A stretch of DNA of 64,000 bases from Lates calcarifer (lineage: Eukaryota; Chordata; Actinopteri; Centropomidae), in NCBI RefSeq assembly GCF_001640805.2, contig NC_066838.1, positions 6,466,601 to 6,530,600 of the forward strand, given 5' to 3'. The stretch's first letter is position 1; each line of letters starts with the position of its first letter. The notes beneath the pieces were generated by a model, which was given only the letters and a program-made list of their open reading frames with translations, did no database searches and had not been told where the DNA came from. Made by a program: the position numbers and the translations under genes. This document shows positions 27,565 through 39,540 of the stretch, in pieces.

Positions 27565-27596
27565 GTTGCATATATATATATGTATATATATATATA
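27481..27596. repeat. (AT)n microsatellite with two short interruptions
   Basis: Over 100 bp of nearly pure AT/TA dinucleotides, interrupted by CGTATC near 27491 and CTCGTTGC near 27563. The Tyr-Ile repeat frame on the minus strand comes from this tract and is not a gene. Such tracts extrude cruciforms and vary in length. Confidence 0.95.
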
Positions 27597-27949
27597 TTCA
27601 AAAATGTTACAGAATGAAATAGAGAAGATGGGGTGGAGGTGGGGTATGATTTAATAAAACAAGCAATAAAACATATTTTAAAAAGGAAAAAATAACAACT
27701 GTAGGAGAGCCACAGTGTGGAGAAAGTACACTGCAGCCCTCAAACATCTTGGCTGCCCTCAGTAATACTGCCCACACAACTTTCACTACACTTCATGTAC
27801 ATTGATAACTACAACACTTTGTCATAGGTTGCATGCAATGAATTGCTGTGAAAAGGACACGTTAGTAAGAAAATAACTAGATGTAATTAATGGTGAATTA
27901 GTGAATGAGTTAGTGGTGAAATGCCAGTAAGGACTTTATTTTGAAATAT

Positions 27950-28356
27950 GTATCCGGAAGTTCTGTGTTTTTACTTTGGCTTATATTGATTTAGCACTTA
28001 CTCTGGACTCTAAACAGATAGCCAGCTAGCCAGAGGAGGCTAGTATTCCTCCTTCTCATAAAATTGGGTCGACACTAAGCTGTCTCTCAGATTATTAATG
28101 CAGATATACCACTCGTGTTCTCAGTAAATCTTTGGGACTGACCGCTCGCGCCTCCCAAATGCCGTGTTGTGAAGAAACGGATGCGTAATGAAATAGCTAA
28201 ATATACCGGCTGTACCAGCAAACTGTAGCTGGCTAACGGTAGCGGTTAGCTTCGAGAGTACAGCAAGTAAGGCGGCTGGCTAGGCAACCATTACTGTAGA
28301 GGCGGCTTCTGACCGCCGGCTGTCGAGCTACCTGTGTCAGCCAGTTGCCATAATAG
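27950..28356 (+). promoter_or_regulatory. brpf3: brpf3 promoter region and probable noncoding exon 1
   Basis: This block is richer in CpG and GC than its surroundings. It ends in a good donor, ATAATAG/GTAAGA, with the last exon base at 28356, about 1.6 kb before the acceptor of the first coding exon at 29960. No ATG-initiated frame fits the BRPF family here, so the exon would be untranslated. The transcription start is not determined. Confidence 0.5.
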
Positions 28357-29983
28357 GTAAGATGGCTTATGTTTGCTACCTACTGTTTCTTTATTATTTG
28401 AGTAGTTAAGGACTTTTAACTCAGTTTTAACTAGCAACGGTTTAACTTGTTCTGCGCCTTGTCAACGTTGAAAAATAACAAGCCAGCTAACGTTAGTACT
28501 GGTGGACTGTTAAAGTTAGCAGGCTAGCTAGCCGATATCTTGACTTGTCTCTACTGGTATGTCAAAGTACCAGAATACTGTCAAAATACGATGTCTTTCT
28601 CGTGCCGAATTTACGAGGTAATGTACTGCTTCAAAATTATTAAATAATCATTCAGATCTAAAGTGTAGAACAGCTTTTAACAGTGTTTTAAAACTGTAAA
28701 TATGGCTGACATTTTACTCTCGAAATAAGGACACTGATCTGTTGAGACTGTGATATTCCTGAAGCTGATTGGCTCTGGGGTGGATCAGTCAAATCTTTCT
28801 GAAAGCTGATTGGATGTAACCGTTGTGTTGTGGCTAGCACTGATAGTTGCCAACAGTTAATGAGATAAAGTCGAGAATAATCTACAGACAATTTTTTCTT
28901 TACTGGTCGTGCGTGTTTGGACAGTGAAGAATAACCATCAGCGTGACAGCTGGTTAATTGGTAATACATCGGTCTATGCATTTAGTTACTGGCACTGAGT
29001 GAGTGACAGTGTTGTAAGTTTAAGTGTGTGAAGGAATGTTTATGTTGCATGTGATACTGACCGTAGCCCTGCCTAATAACACTGTGACAGATTTGTTTTT
29101 GAATGACTTCATATGTTAAGATGTTCAAAACATGTTTAGCCTCTGGTGTTGTTACAGCAATGACATTGGTTTGCATAATATTTTTAATATAAAATTATCC
29201 CAAGGGGAAAGTAAGCTGTTAAAGCAGCAGAGAATAAATATAGGTAAAGTCCAGGGTCACTGAACAATAACTTTACCAAAGCAAACAATAACAAACAGCT
29301 GTGGTAACAGACAGTAGATGGATGTATCATTATAGATGCTACACTTTTTCCAACTGAATTTTCTTGTCTGCTACAGCATACATATCTGCTCTATAATGTT
29401 TTTCTGCTGTGTTCTCCTTTGAAGAAAAACTAGAAGGGAGAAATATTTATTTGATATTTTTTGGTTTTTGCATACGCACCCTAGTTTTTTTATTAATTCA
29501 TTAAAATATCACATTCAGTCTTACCTGCAGATGTCACTTGGGTCCAGTAAGATGCTGCCATGGTCCTTACTCTTAAGTACCACAAACAACACAATGTCTA
29601 CAGCCAAGTTTGTTTAGTCTCAGTTCTCTACTTTTAGCATCAACACTCTGGCAGCCTACCAGCTACAGACAGTAAAATACAGACACCCACGCCCCTGTAG
29701 CTGGCTGAGAGGAAAAGGAGCATTTCTTATATTTCCCCAAAGACCTCTTTTCTTCCTTATTATAATAAAAATTTATTGACAATGGATATAATACAGGGCA
29801 TTACTGAATGTTATTTCAGTGGGACTGTAAAGGTGAAATAATGGAATAACATTTTTTTGCTGTAGCATTGTTGCAATACACAAAATATAATTTGTACTGA
29901 TTATTATTTCCAGTCTGACACTACGTATTTTCTTATTTTCTTTTCTTTTTAACCAATAGGAGGGGAAGTGTGATCAGTGGCCC

Positions 29984-32900
29984 ATGAGGAAGCCACGTCG
30001 AAAAGGCCAGGTGGCCGGAGGAGGTGGAGGAGATGTCAAGAAGTCCAATGGGACAGTTGGCGGGCGTGGGGGTGCCCGTCAGCGATCTCCATCCCCTTAC
30101 AGCCTCAAAGCCTCTCCAAGCAGAGAAACCCTGACCTATGCGCAGGCCCAGAAGGTGGTGGAGGTGGAACTGGATGGTAGGCTTCACCGTATTTCTGTTC
30201 TGGAGCCCCTGGAGGTCATTACTGAAGATGAGATGATGGCTCAGGACATTAGTGAGTGTAACAGCAACAAGGAGAACAGTGAACAGTCATCACCTCCCAC
30301 CAGCAGTGCCCAGACAGTCCGCAAAGCAGTCACACCCCGAGGCCGCAGGAAAGACTCCAAATGCCCCCCTGTTAAGTCGCCACCACCTTCCAAGAACCAC
30401 TGTCCCAGTTCTCATCCACAAACTCCTGAGAAGTTACATACAACACACCATCACCACATGACCCTCCCTGAGCCCAAGTTTCGTGTCCTAGAAACCTTCA
30501 CGCCAGTTGAGGCACCTCCTCTGCCTACGGCATATTACCGTTACATTGAACGCTCAGCCGAGGAGCAGGAAGCTGAGGCAGAATATGACATGGACGAAGA
30601 GGACACCGCCTGGTTGGAGATGGTCAACGCTGGCCGGACGTCAGAGGGTTACTCAGCTGTCTCACCAGACACCTTTGAGCTGCTGGTGGACCGGCTGGAG
30701 GAGGAAGCATATTGGGAAGCCCGCAGTCGGGCGCCCTCTCAGAGCACTGTCGACGATGATGCCTTCTGCTGCGTGTGCCTGGATGATGAGTGCCTCAACA
30801 GCAACGTCATCCTCTTTTGTGACTCCTGCAACCTGGCTGTGCACCAGGAGTGTTATGGAGTGCCCTATATCCCTGAGGGCCAGTGGCTGTGCCGCTGCTG
30901 CCTCCAGTCCCCTCAGAAACCTGTAGACTGCGTTCTATGTCCAAATCGTGGTGGTGCTTTCAAGCAAACAAGTGACGGCCGCTGGGCACATGTGGTCTGT
31001 GCCATCTGGATCCCTGAAGTCTGCTTTGCCAACACAGTGTTTCTGGAACCAGTGGAAGGGGTCAATAACATTCCCCCGGCACGGTGGAAACTGACCTGCT
31101 ACCTGTGCAAGCAGAAGGGCCGCGGTGCATCTATTCAGTGTCACAAAGCCAACTGTTACACCGCATTTCACGTCACGTGTGCTCAGCGCGCTGGCTTGTT
31201 TATGAAGATTGATCCTGTGCGAGAGACAAACGTCAATGGGACCACGTTTTCCGTTAAGAAGACAGCATACTGCGAGGCCCATTCACCACCAGGTCAAGAA
31301 ACTGTATCAGATGAGGAGAGTGAAGGAAGAGTGGTGGGCAGCAGAGGGAGGGCGAGTAGAGGACGCAGTGCCTACACAGAAGGCCCGAGGACACCAAAAA
31401 AAGGCAGAAAGTCTGATGATGATGGCAAAACAGATAAAAAGAAAGGGAAGAAGAGTACAGAGTCAACAGCTCAGCAAACTGCTTCACCACAAGTGACAGT
31501 GCCTCAGATACCCACAAGCAGGTAAAAATCTTTTATTTTTATACAATAAAAGTTGTCGTTCATCAAAAATTAAACTGAATCTTTTTTTCCCAAACATTTG
31601 ACCAAGATGGTTTTCATCAGATGTCAGTGGTGTTGACAGTTAGACCAACCTACATCTGTCTCTGTTGGACAGGCTGAATATCATCTGCAAAGGAATCATT
31701 TTCCAGAGGAAAAACCAGTTTATGCAGAGGCTGCATAGCTACTGGTTACTGAAGCGTCAGTCAAGGAACGGTGTGCCGCTGGTCCGGCGTTTGCACTCTA
31801 ACATCCAGACCCAAAGGAATACTGAACAGGTCAGGGCAGGAAACAGAACTGCAGCCATGGCACTCTGTTTAATTTTGTATTCTGTATTTTGTATTATTTA
31901 TTCTGAGGGTTTAGTTGACCATTGTCTCACTAAACATTTACTAAAATATATAGATTGTGTTCTGATACATCTCTGGTACAGTGTTCATACACTGGAACAA
32001 TAACAAATTGTGTTACTTTGTAGCCTGAGGTGGATGAGAAGGTTTCTGCAGCAAGAGAGGCACTGAGATATTGGCAGAAGCTTCGACATGACCTTGAAAA
32101 AGCCAGGCTGCTGGTGGAGCTCATCCGCAAGAGGGAGAAACTCAAACGAGAACAGGTAATGAACAAAAATAAGTCTCACATGCTCACCGAGACTAACTGT
32201 AAGTCAGTTTACAGAATGCAGTATTTCAAGTTCTGATTATTAAAATACATGGAAACCACAGGTACAATGTCCTTAAAGATGTCCTTAAATGTAGCTTTAG
32301 GTTCTGCAGTGGTTGGGTGGTCTCACTTTTCTTGTCCTAAAGAGAGAGTGCATGACACCTTAGAGGCATTACCAAGAGGAAAACAAAAAATATCCTTTTA
32401 AATGTAATGGTCATTGTCATGATTGACAGTTATCCATATGAAGTACTGAACAGGCAGTGGTCTTTGGATGTTAAAATATGACCAAATGAGGACATGATCT
32501 TTGTCAAAAAATGTTGAATTTATCACATTCTTGTGTTACATGGCCCTTTATAAAATATCACTTCACATTGCTTCTCTTCACTTCAGCCTTTGGTGGTCTG
32601 TAAAAACTTGAGTGAATTCCTTATGCTGCTTTTTACATATGTCAACATCATGTGCATATCATCTTACAAATGCAGGTCAAAGTTCACCAGGCAGCTCTGG
32701 AGATGCAGTTGGCCCCTATGCTGGTGCTGCTCCGCTCCACCCTGGAACAACTACAGGAGAAGGACACAGCCCAGATCTTTGCACAGCCAGTCAACATCAA
32801 GGAGGTCAGACATTTCACTGTTACAACACTGACACCAGATGTATGTGCACAGTTGAGTTACAAAGGAGTTAAGAAGTGGGAGGGCTACTTAATGGAGAAA

Positions 32901-35900
32901 CATGGCACTCTCCCAGATAACGTAATGACCCTTTTGGTTTATGTTCTTATCACCATTTTTAATTATTTCAACTCAACCCATGAGTCTGTCAGAGGTGCAT
33001 ATCACGGCATATCAATTCAGAACTCTTCAGTTGTAAACAAAACATGGCTCCACTGTGAGTCAGATAATATCACCAATGGGAATAAATGAATGGAACATTT
33101 TACATTATAACTAAAATCATCACAGCTGCACAGAGGTGAACTTTTAACAACTTTTTCCACCTGTCAATAATAGCCATAGTATTGAAACTGAGATCAAATC
33201 TCTTCTGAAATACAGAGGGGTAGAAAAAAGTCTTTCTAGTCAGTGTAATATGATGAGAGCTCAATGAGCTCCTGGTGTTTAGATTGAAGATTCTTATACA
33301 ATAGAAACTTCTTGTTATGTTGCACACCATTTTTTACAACCACAAATTTGCATTTTGTTTGCTAATATGTATCCATTCTTGTCATTAACATTTGGGGTTA
33401 CATCTTGTCCTCAGGTCCCAGATTATCAGGAGTTCATCAGCCAACCCATGGACTTTTCCACCATGCGCTCTAAGCTGGAGAGTCATGCCTACCGCTCGGT
33501 GGCTGACCTGGAAGCTGACTTCAATCTAATGGTGTCCAACTGCCTCCTCTACAATGCCAAGGACACAGTCTTCCACCGAGCAGCACTGCGTCTTCGAGAC
33601 TTAGGGGGGGCTATATTGCGCCATGCACAACGACAAGCCACTAACACCGGCCTCGACCTGGACACTGGCATGCACCTCCCAGAGTCACCACAAAAGAGAG
33701 ACTTTTATAGCTGCACCTGGGAGGATGGTAAGTCACAGTGGTGGCAAGAGGAAATGTGAACACACCCATGGCTTTAGGATTTTAGACAGCAGACTGGCGG
33801 TATGTGGCACTGTTGCATGTCTTATTTTGCATTCGATTTAGCAAGTTAGCAAGAGAGAAGTTTAACTGGTTCATAATTTATGCCAGATTAGGCCAGATTT
33901 CTCACAGATCTTTTTGGGATCTGTGTTTTTGTGTCAATTTGCTTGTGTCTCTTGTTCTTGTATTAATGTTTTTGATAGGTTGCTAGAAATGTAATGTTGT
34001 TGTTGAAGGTAGTTACAGTCAGTGGATAGTGTAGAGCCTTCTCCATACCCACTATGCTGCTTATACATCATGGGAGTCTCTTGTCTTTTAATACATTTGT
34101 CAGTCTTGTGTAGTGAATTCATTCATAATCAGTGAATTCAGTGGGAAACCAGCAGCACTTACTGTGGGTTCTCACGGGAAAAGGATCTCACTGTTAGGCT
34201 GACTCCTTTGCGTTGTGTCCAGTTGACAGTGTGCTAGATCCAGACAACCGGCTTCATATGACCGTGGAGGAACAGTTGAAGGAGCTGTTAGAAAAGCTGG
34301 ACTTTGTCACCTCCATGCGATGCAGTGGTGCCCGAACCCGACGTATCCGCCTGCTTCGTCGTGAGATCAACAACATCCGCTACAGGCAGGGCCAACACCC
34401 CCGCCACAGCCTCCTCAACGGACACCTGAAGGATGATGATGAGGATGACGATGATGACGAAGACGACGAGAAAGACATCAAGGCAGATAACGGCCTTTCA
34501 TCTTCAGACAAAGGTGGGTGATGAAAAGCACTGACGTCTCATCAGTATGAAATTGCCAATGCATGTACCTTTAAAAGCCACTTTTTTCAATGAGACCAGT
34601 TGTGAACATGAGCTAACGGAACATTGTCCTCAGGTAATTGAGCCAGGGTCCCCCCCACGCACCAACCCCAACCACCCCACTGTCTCCAGTCTAGTAAGTA
34701 GGGGCCCACAGAGTCTCGTTAGCCATGGCTGCCTCACAACTCCTCTCTCCCAGTGCACTCTATGTCTGCACCTCTTCTGTGCATCACTCTCATGGACTCA
34801 CCACTCTCCATTGGCCACGTACAGTCATGCCATATCATCCCACTTACTACAGGCCAGTCCAGTCAAACAGTCTCTTGTCACCGTAGAGGAGGGCAGCAGA
34901 ACGCCTGTGATTTGTGTCAGATAAGTCATAAAATGCTGCCATGTTACCATGTTGCTGGTGTACAGTTGTGAGAGCAAAGTTATTTATTCACTCGTCTTGA
35001 CAAGGTCCTCCATATCTACAGAATACCTCAACTCCCTTTGGACTGTGGTTAGACTGTTAGAATGAAATGTGAATCATTAAGAAGTGACACCATTTTCCAG
35101 TGTGAATACTACACCACCACATCACACTACATACTAAGTGGACATTCATTTCAAATGAATGCTGAGTGAAATGGAATTTCATTTTTCTCCTCTCATCTTC
35201 CAGAAGACCTCAAATCCACTTCACCACCAACACTGGAACCTACAGGGCCAGCTCCTCCTCCACGACAGGGGGATGCGCCTCTGGAACCTCCCACTCTGCG
35301 GCCGATCACAGGGGAGCCACAGCCACTCAGCTGGCCATGCAAGCGCTTAAAGATGGACAGTGACCTCTCAGACGGTGCCACAGAAAACATTAATTGCACT
35401 AAAACACAGGAGCGGCCAGCGTCGCCGCCTCCCAGTTTGCACAGTGAAGGGCAGGTGGTGGTCAATGGTATGCCAGAGCTCAGCAGTCCCCCACGGCCTA
35501 CCAGTGGGGGGGTTGGACGACGAACCTCTGTGTTATTTAAGAAGGCAAAAAATGGAGCAAAGCTGTTCAGAGACAGAGACAATGCTTTACCAAATGGAAA
35601 GGGGCTGCAGGATGAGAATACAAGCAACACCCCTACAGCAACCAACTCCACAGCCAGCACCCCATCTTCCACACCTTTGTCAACTCCATCCAAGACCCCA
35701 CAGAAAAGCCCAGGACCCCCCGCCCTCAACGAACAGTGGACCCCCAGCCGAGACATGTGCTCAGATGGTGAGCTAGAGAGGACACCAAATCATACACTGG
35801 AAAGTGGTGAGCAGCAGACACTTCTTTACCCCAGGTTTAAGGTCCTCCACTCTGGGTGGTGTTTTAGAACACGGGATCAACATGTGATCGCACAGGATGC

Positions 35901-37835
35901 AGTTTGGAAACTCCTGACTTTATTGTTATTGTTAGCCTCCAGGTGACTGTCTAAACAGTCGTGCTACAAAGAATGACAATGTCAGACAATAAAAAAAAAT
36001 GTGAAGGAATGTAGGAGTTGTTGGAGACAGTTACAGATGTTAGTTTCTAATTAAATGTAGTTACATTCTGGCTTGTCATCCCTCCTCTTCAAATGAACAG
36101 TCTCCAACCTGTCTGTATTCATTTTTGTTTTCGGCACCATCTGTTTTATCACTTCAGGTTAGCTAGCTAATACTGATTACATAATTTACAACATGTCAGA
36201 CTTTATTTTGTGAAGCTTTCAGATATTCTCTGAGCACTTCTCTTTCTTATGACACAAGGAAACAAAGCATGCTACTTGTTCACAGCACAGGAGCCTGATT
36301 TTACCTTCCTGATTTTACCTTCCTGAGATAAGACTAAATATATATTTTGCTCAGATGTCCTCTTTCTGTCTAGTTCTCCTCTTGCTCTTGTTATTTCAGC
36401 AGCAGTTCTGAGATTTATCTCATTTACTTTCAGGACTGACCAACGGCTTCAATAAGCACAAAGACGGTGGGTCCGACTCTGAGTACAGCCCTTGCCCAGT
36501 CCTCCGCAAAGAGATGTAAGACATGTTTCTGTTGTCTCTGATGTCTGGTTTCAGTACTGATTTATAACACACTGACAATACAACGTGCTATATTACAGCA
36601 GCTCACCACCCAAACGAAGCCTCGGGAAACCAGCTCTTTCCAAAGTTCCCTTCCTGGAGATAGTCAATGGAGACTCAGATTACACTGGTATGTTTTGAAA
36701 TTAAATTTAATGGTTTTTGGTACAGCTTAAACAACAATTTGCTCTGTGAATTACAAGTAGAAGTTTAAATTCTGTACTTGTGGGTTTTAATGAATGCCTC
36801 TTCTGTCTGTGCATTAACCAGTCAGCATGTGCTTCATTACCTGTCCGCACAGATAAGGAACCTCTCTGCATGCAGCCAAGCAACAAACTTCTTTTTAACT
36901 GTATTTGCAGAGGATGTCCTGGCAGTTGAGTATGCAAACCATTTGTTTTCCCGCTGTTTTTCAGGGAATGGCAGCCAAACATCTGAGGATGAGACAGAGC
37001 TGGAGCCTCTAGATCTGGTTTGGGCCAAGTGTCGAGGATATCCCTCATATCCTGCTCTGGTAATCCCTAATTTCATCTAATAATTCTCAAGCTCTGTCAA
37101 ATATAGGTTATCAACAGGTGGTGTAGCCTTTAAACAGGCAGATTTTATCAGACCATGTTTTGAGAACTTCAAATAAAACTGTAAGAGTTCCCTGAGATTA
37201 TGTTACAGAGTGCAGTGCTGTGAACAAACTTCAATTCCCCACTCAAGCTGACTTTATGTTTGTTCCAGATCATTGACCCAGAGATGCCAGAGGAGGGCCT
37301 GCTGCACAATGGGGTACCCATCCCTGTCCCACCCAAAGAAGTTCTCCATCTGGGGGAGCAGAGACAGGAGGAGACCAACGAGAGGCTTTACCTGGTGCTT
37401 TTCTTTGACAACAAGAGAACATGGTGAGTTTGAAATATGCTCAACTGTAATGCACAGTGTCAGACCCACCATCGTTGACCAGGTGTGTTAAAGACACTTC
37501 AGCTGCCTGGACTGTTCAGCCCAGGCAGAATAAAACTACAATGTGTGTTAACATCGAACCTACAGATACAGAGAACATGGTGTAAAGCAGTAAAAGTGGG
37601 CTTCAACTCGTGCTGCTCAAAGGCTCTAACAGTCTAAATCTGTCTTTGCAGGCAGTGGCTCCCACGTGAAAAGGTGACACCCCTGGGTGTAGATGATACA
37701 GCTGACAAGCTGCGCATCATGGAGGGCCGCAAGTCTAGCATCCGCAAGTCTGTCCAAGTGGCGTATGACAGAGCCATGATCCACCAGAGCCGAGTCAGCC
37801 ACAGCCACGGCTTCGTGGCCTCTAACTACCTGTAG
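29984..37835 (+). CDS. brpf3: Bromodomain and PHD finger-containing protein 3 (12 coding exons)
   Basis: Scaffold subunit of MYST-family histone acetyltransferase complexes (KAT7/KAT6 with ING and MEAF6), which targets them to histone H3 in the nucleus. Coding exons: 29984-31521, 31673-31829, 32024-32155, 32676-32804, 33415-33727, 34223-34513, 35204-35806, 36434-36515, 36599-36687, 36965-37059, 37269-37423, 37652-37835; total 1255 codons, close to the vertebrate length. The first coding exon has an acceptor at 29960 and 24 nt of 5' UTR. Domains: N-terminal MRKPRRK block, PHD1-Zn knuckle-PHD2 at about residues 262-430 (CCVCLDDEC onward), bromodomain about 610-720 with acetyl-lysine Asn near 699 (YNAKD), acidic run about 830, and PWWP from about 1120 ([14 protein letters not shown]). 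The [16 protein letters not shown] block and SNYL C-terminus are family hallmarks. The match is closer to BRPF3 than to BRPF1, and the mapk13 neighbour agrees. Confidence 0.93.
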
Positions 37836-38695
37836 AGGGCAGCGGTGAGCCTTGTGTGCACCCACAGTCAGGCACTATGCATTTCTCCCCGGTCTTAAAG
37901 CAGCAGGCGGGCTGAGTCCTGCTGCGAGTTGAATTCGTATTCACACTGTGGTCTGAAGAGGTTGCCATGGCAGCACAGAGTCCTGGACTGTAGTTGATTA
38001 CCAAACCACTAGTGTCTGACACACAGAGCAGTGGTGTTTGCCTTTGTGTCGTTGTCGAGGATGTGAAGCTCCAGATGTGAATGAAGTTACCTTTAGGTCC
38101 CTGGTCGCTAGGGTCAGTAAGCGTTAAATCCCTGTTGTGGGATGTATGGAGGTATTTGCTTACTCCACCTGGATGTGTTGAGGCTGTGTGTCTGGATCAA
38201 ATGTAAAAGAATTCCCCTCTATTTTGTTTAATGCTACTGCCAAGGAATCAAACTGTCAGAAAAGAGAATTGACATATTTATATGAACCACAGAAGACGAA
38301 TGAATGGATCACTGCCATCTTTTATACAAAAGCTTTTTACATTTTAATCTTTTACAAAGACACTTGTATATTATAAAGGCACACTTTGTGTACATATGTA
38401 TGTGTATTATCAAACCCGATTTAATTTAATGTTGCTGTTTTTAAAATGCGTATTTCAATCAACCCACAAGGGGCAAAGCGAGGCTGTGTATATTTGTGGA
38501 GATAAAATAATTCCTGACTTGCTGCAGTGTAGGTTGTCTTTGATGTAATTTCATTGTGCTGTGTGCGTGCGTGTGTGCGTGCGTGTGTGTGTGTACATTC
38601 AGAGCATACAACACAATGAGCCGTTGTTCTTTATATTTGAATTCTCTTTTTGATACAGAGAGAGATAATTTATTTATGGAAGACAGAACTATAGA

Positions 38696-38995
38696 AATAA
38701 AGCTATATTGGTTAAAGTGGAGAATTAAATTTTATTTAAAACGAATGGAGTGAGGTTTAAAAAACATGCAGCCAACATTTTAACAGATCAATTCACGTTT
38801 GGTTTGACATTGATGATTTGACTCAAACCCAGTCACCATCATTCACAGTTGACCCCCAGAAGATTCTATTTATTGTCCAGAGCCCCATTTTGTCAAATGG
38901 AAAAATACACCTTTATAAGCTTATACTACCTGCATATTTTACCTGCTCACCAAATATTTTGTCTGAACCAGTATTTCCCCATTTTGGGAAATAAA
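38696..38995 (+). other. brpf3: Candidate brpf3 polyadenylation signals
   Basis: AATAAA hexamers occur at 38696-38701 and 38990-38995, 0.86 and 1.15 kb after the brpf3 stop codon. Either could end the transcript. The second lies only about 210 bp from the likely 3' end of the convergent nuclear-receptor gene. Confidence 0.5.
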
Positions 38996-39204
38996 TGCTC
39001 TATTAAAAACCTTTTGGGATACTTAACTATAGTTTTGTGTTGTTTTGTTTGTGAGGTCTTTTCTTCAGTGAAAATGTGATTTGTCTTATCCACTGATGAG
39101 CTCCAGTCACACACAGTCTGCATTTTTGTTTAATTTCGGCAGTACTCAGCTTAGTGTAAATGTACATGTTGGCTATAAACAAGTTATAAAAAGACATAAA
39201 AACA

Positions 39205-39210
39205 TTTATT
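39205..39210 (-). other. Candidate polyadenylation signal of the FXR-like gene
   Basis: TTTATT on the plus strand reads AATAAA on the minus strand, about 330 bp past the receptor stop codon at 39541-39543. Confidence 0.45.
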
Positions 39211-39540
39211 TGCTCAAACAAATTAAATCAGTCCACAAGCACATTTCAGTCCCACTAGGAGCTAAAATGCAATAATGACGGCAGGACTGACGTCAGCTAA
39301 GAAAATGGTGGATGATTTCAGAAAACATAACACGTTGTTGTGCTTTGATCTTCAGGGCCACCATACTTTGCTGATCCAACACCTTAGATCAATATCAGGT
39401 GAAAACATCAAACTAACAGTGTCTGTACCACATCTCAGCTCATACATGACCATTTAGTCCTTAAACTGAACTTAATACATGAAACTCCCCAGAGGTGACA
39501 GTGGTGATATTCTTCTTCATCTTCCTCCTCCTCCTCTCCG

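Noticed and set aside
30507..31282. Several long frames on both strands within the first brpf3 coding exon
   Set aside because: They are shadows of the 512-codon PHD-containing frame, which alone matches the BRPF family.
35193..35776. 187- and 138-codon frames opposite or out of phase with brpf3 exon 7
   Set aside because: The in-phase frame carries the family block [16 protein letters not shown] and joins its neighbours in phase. The others do not.
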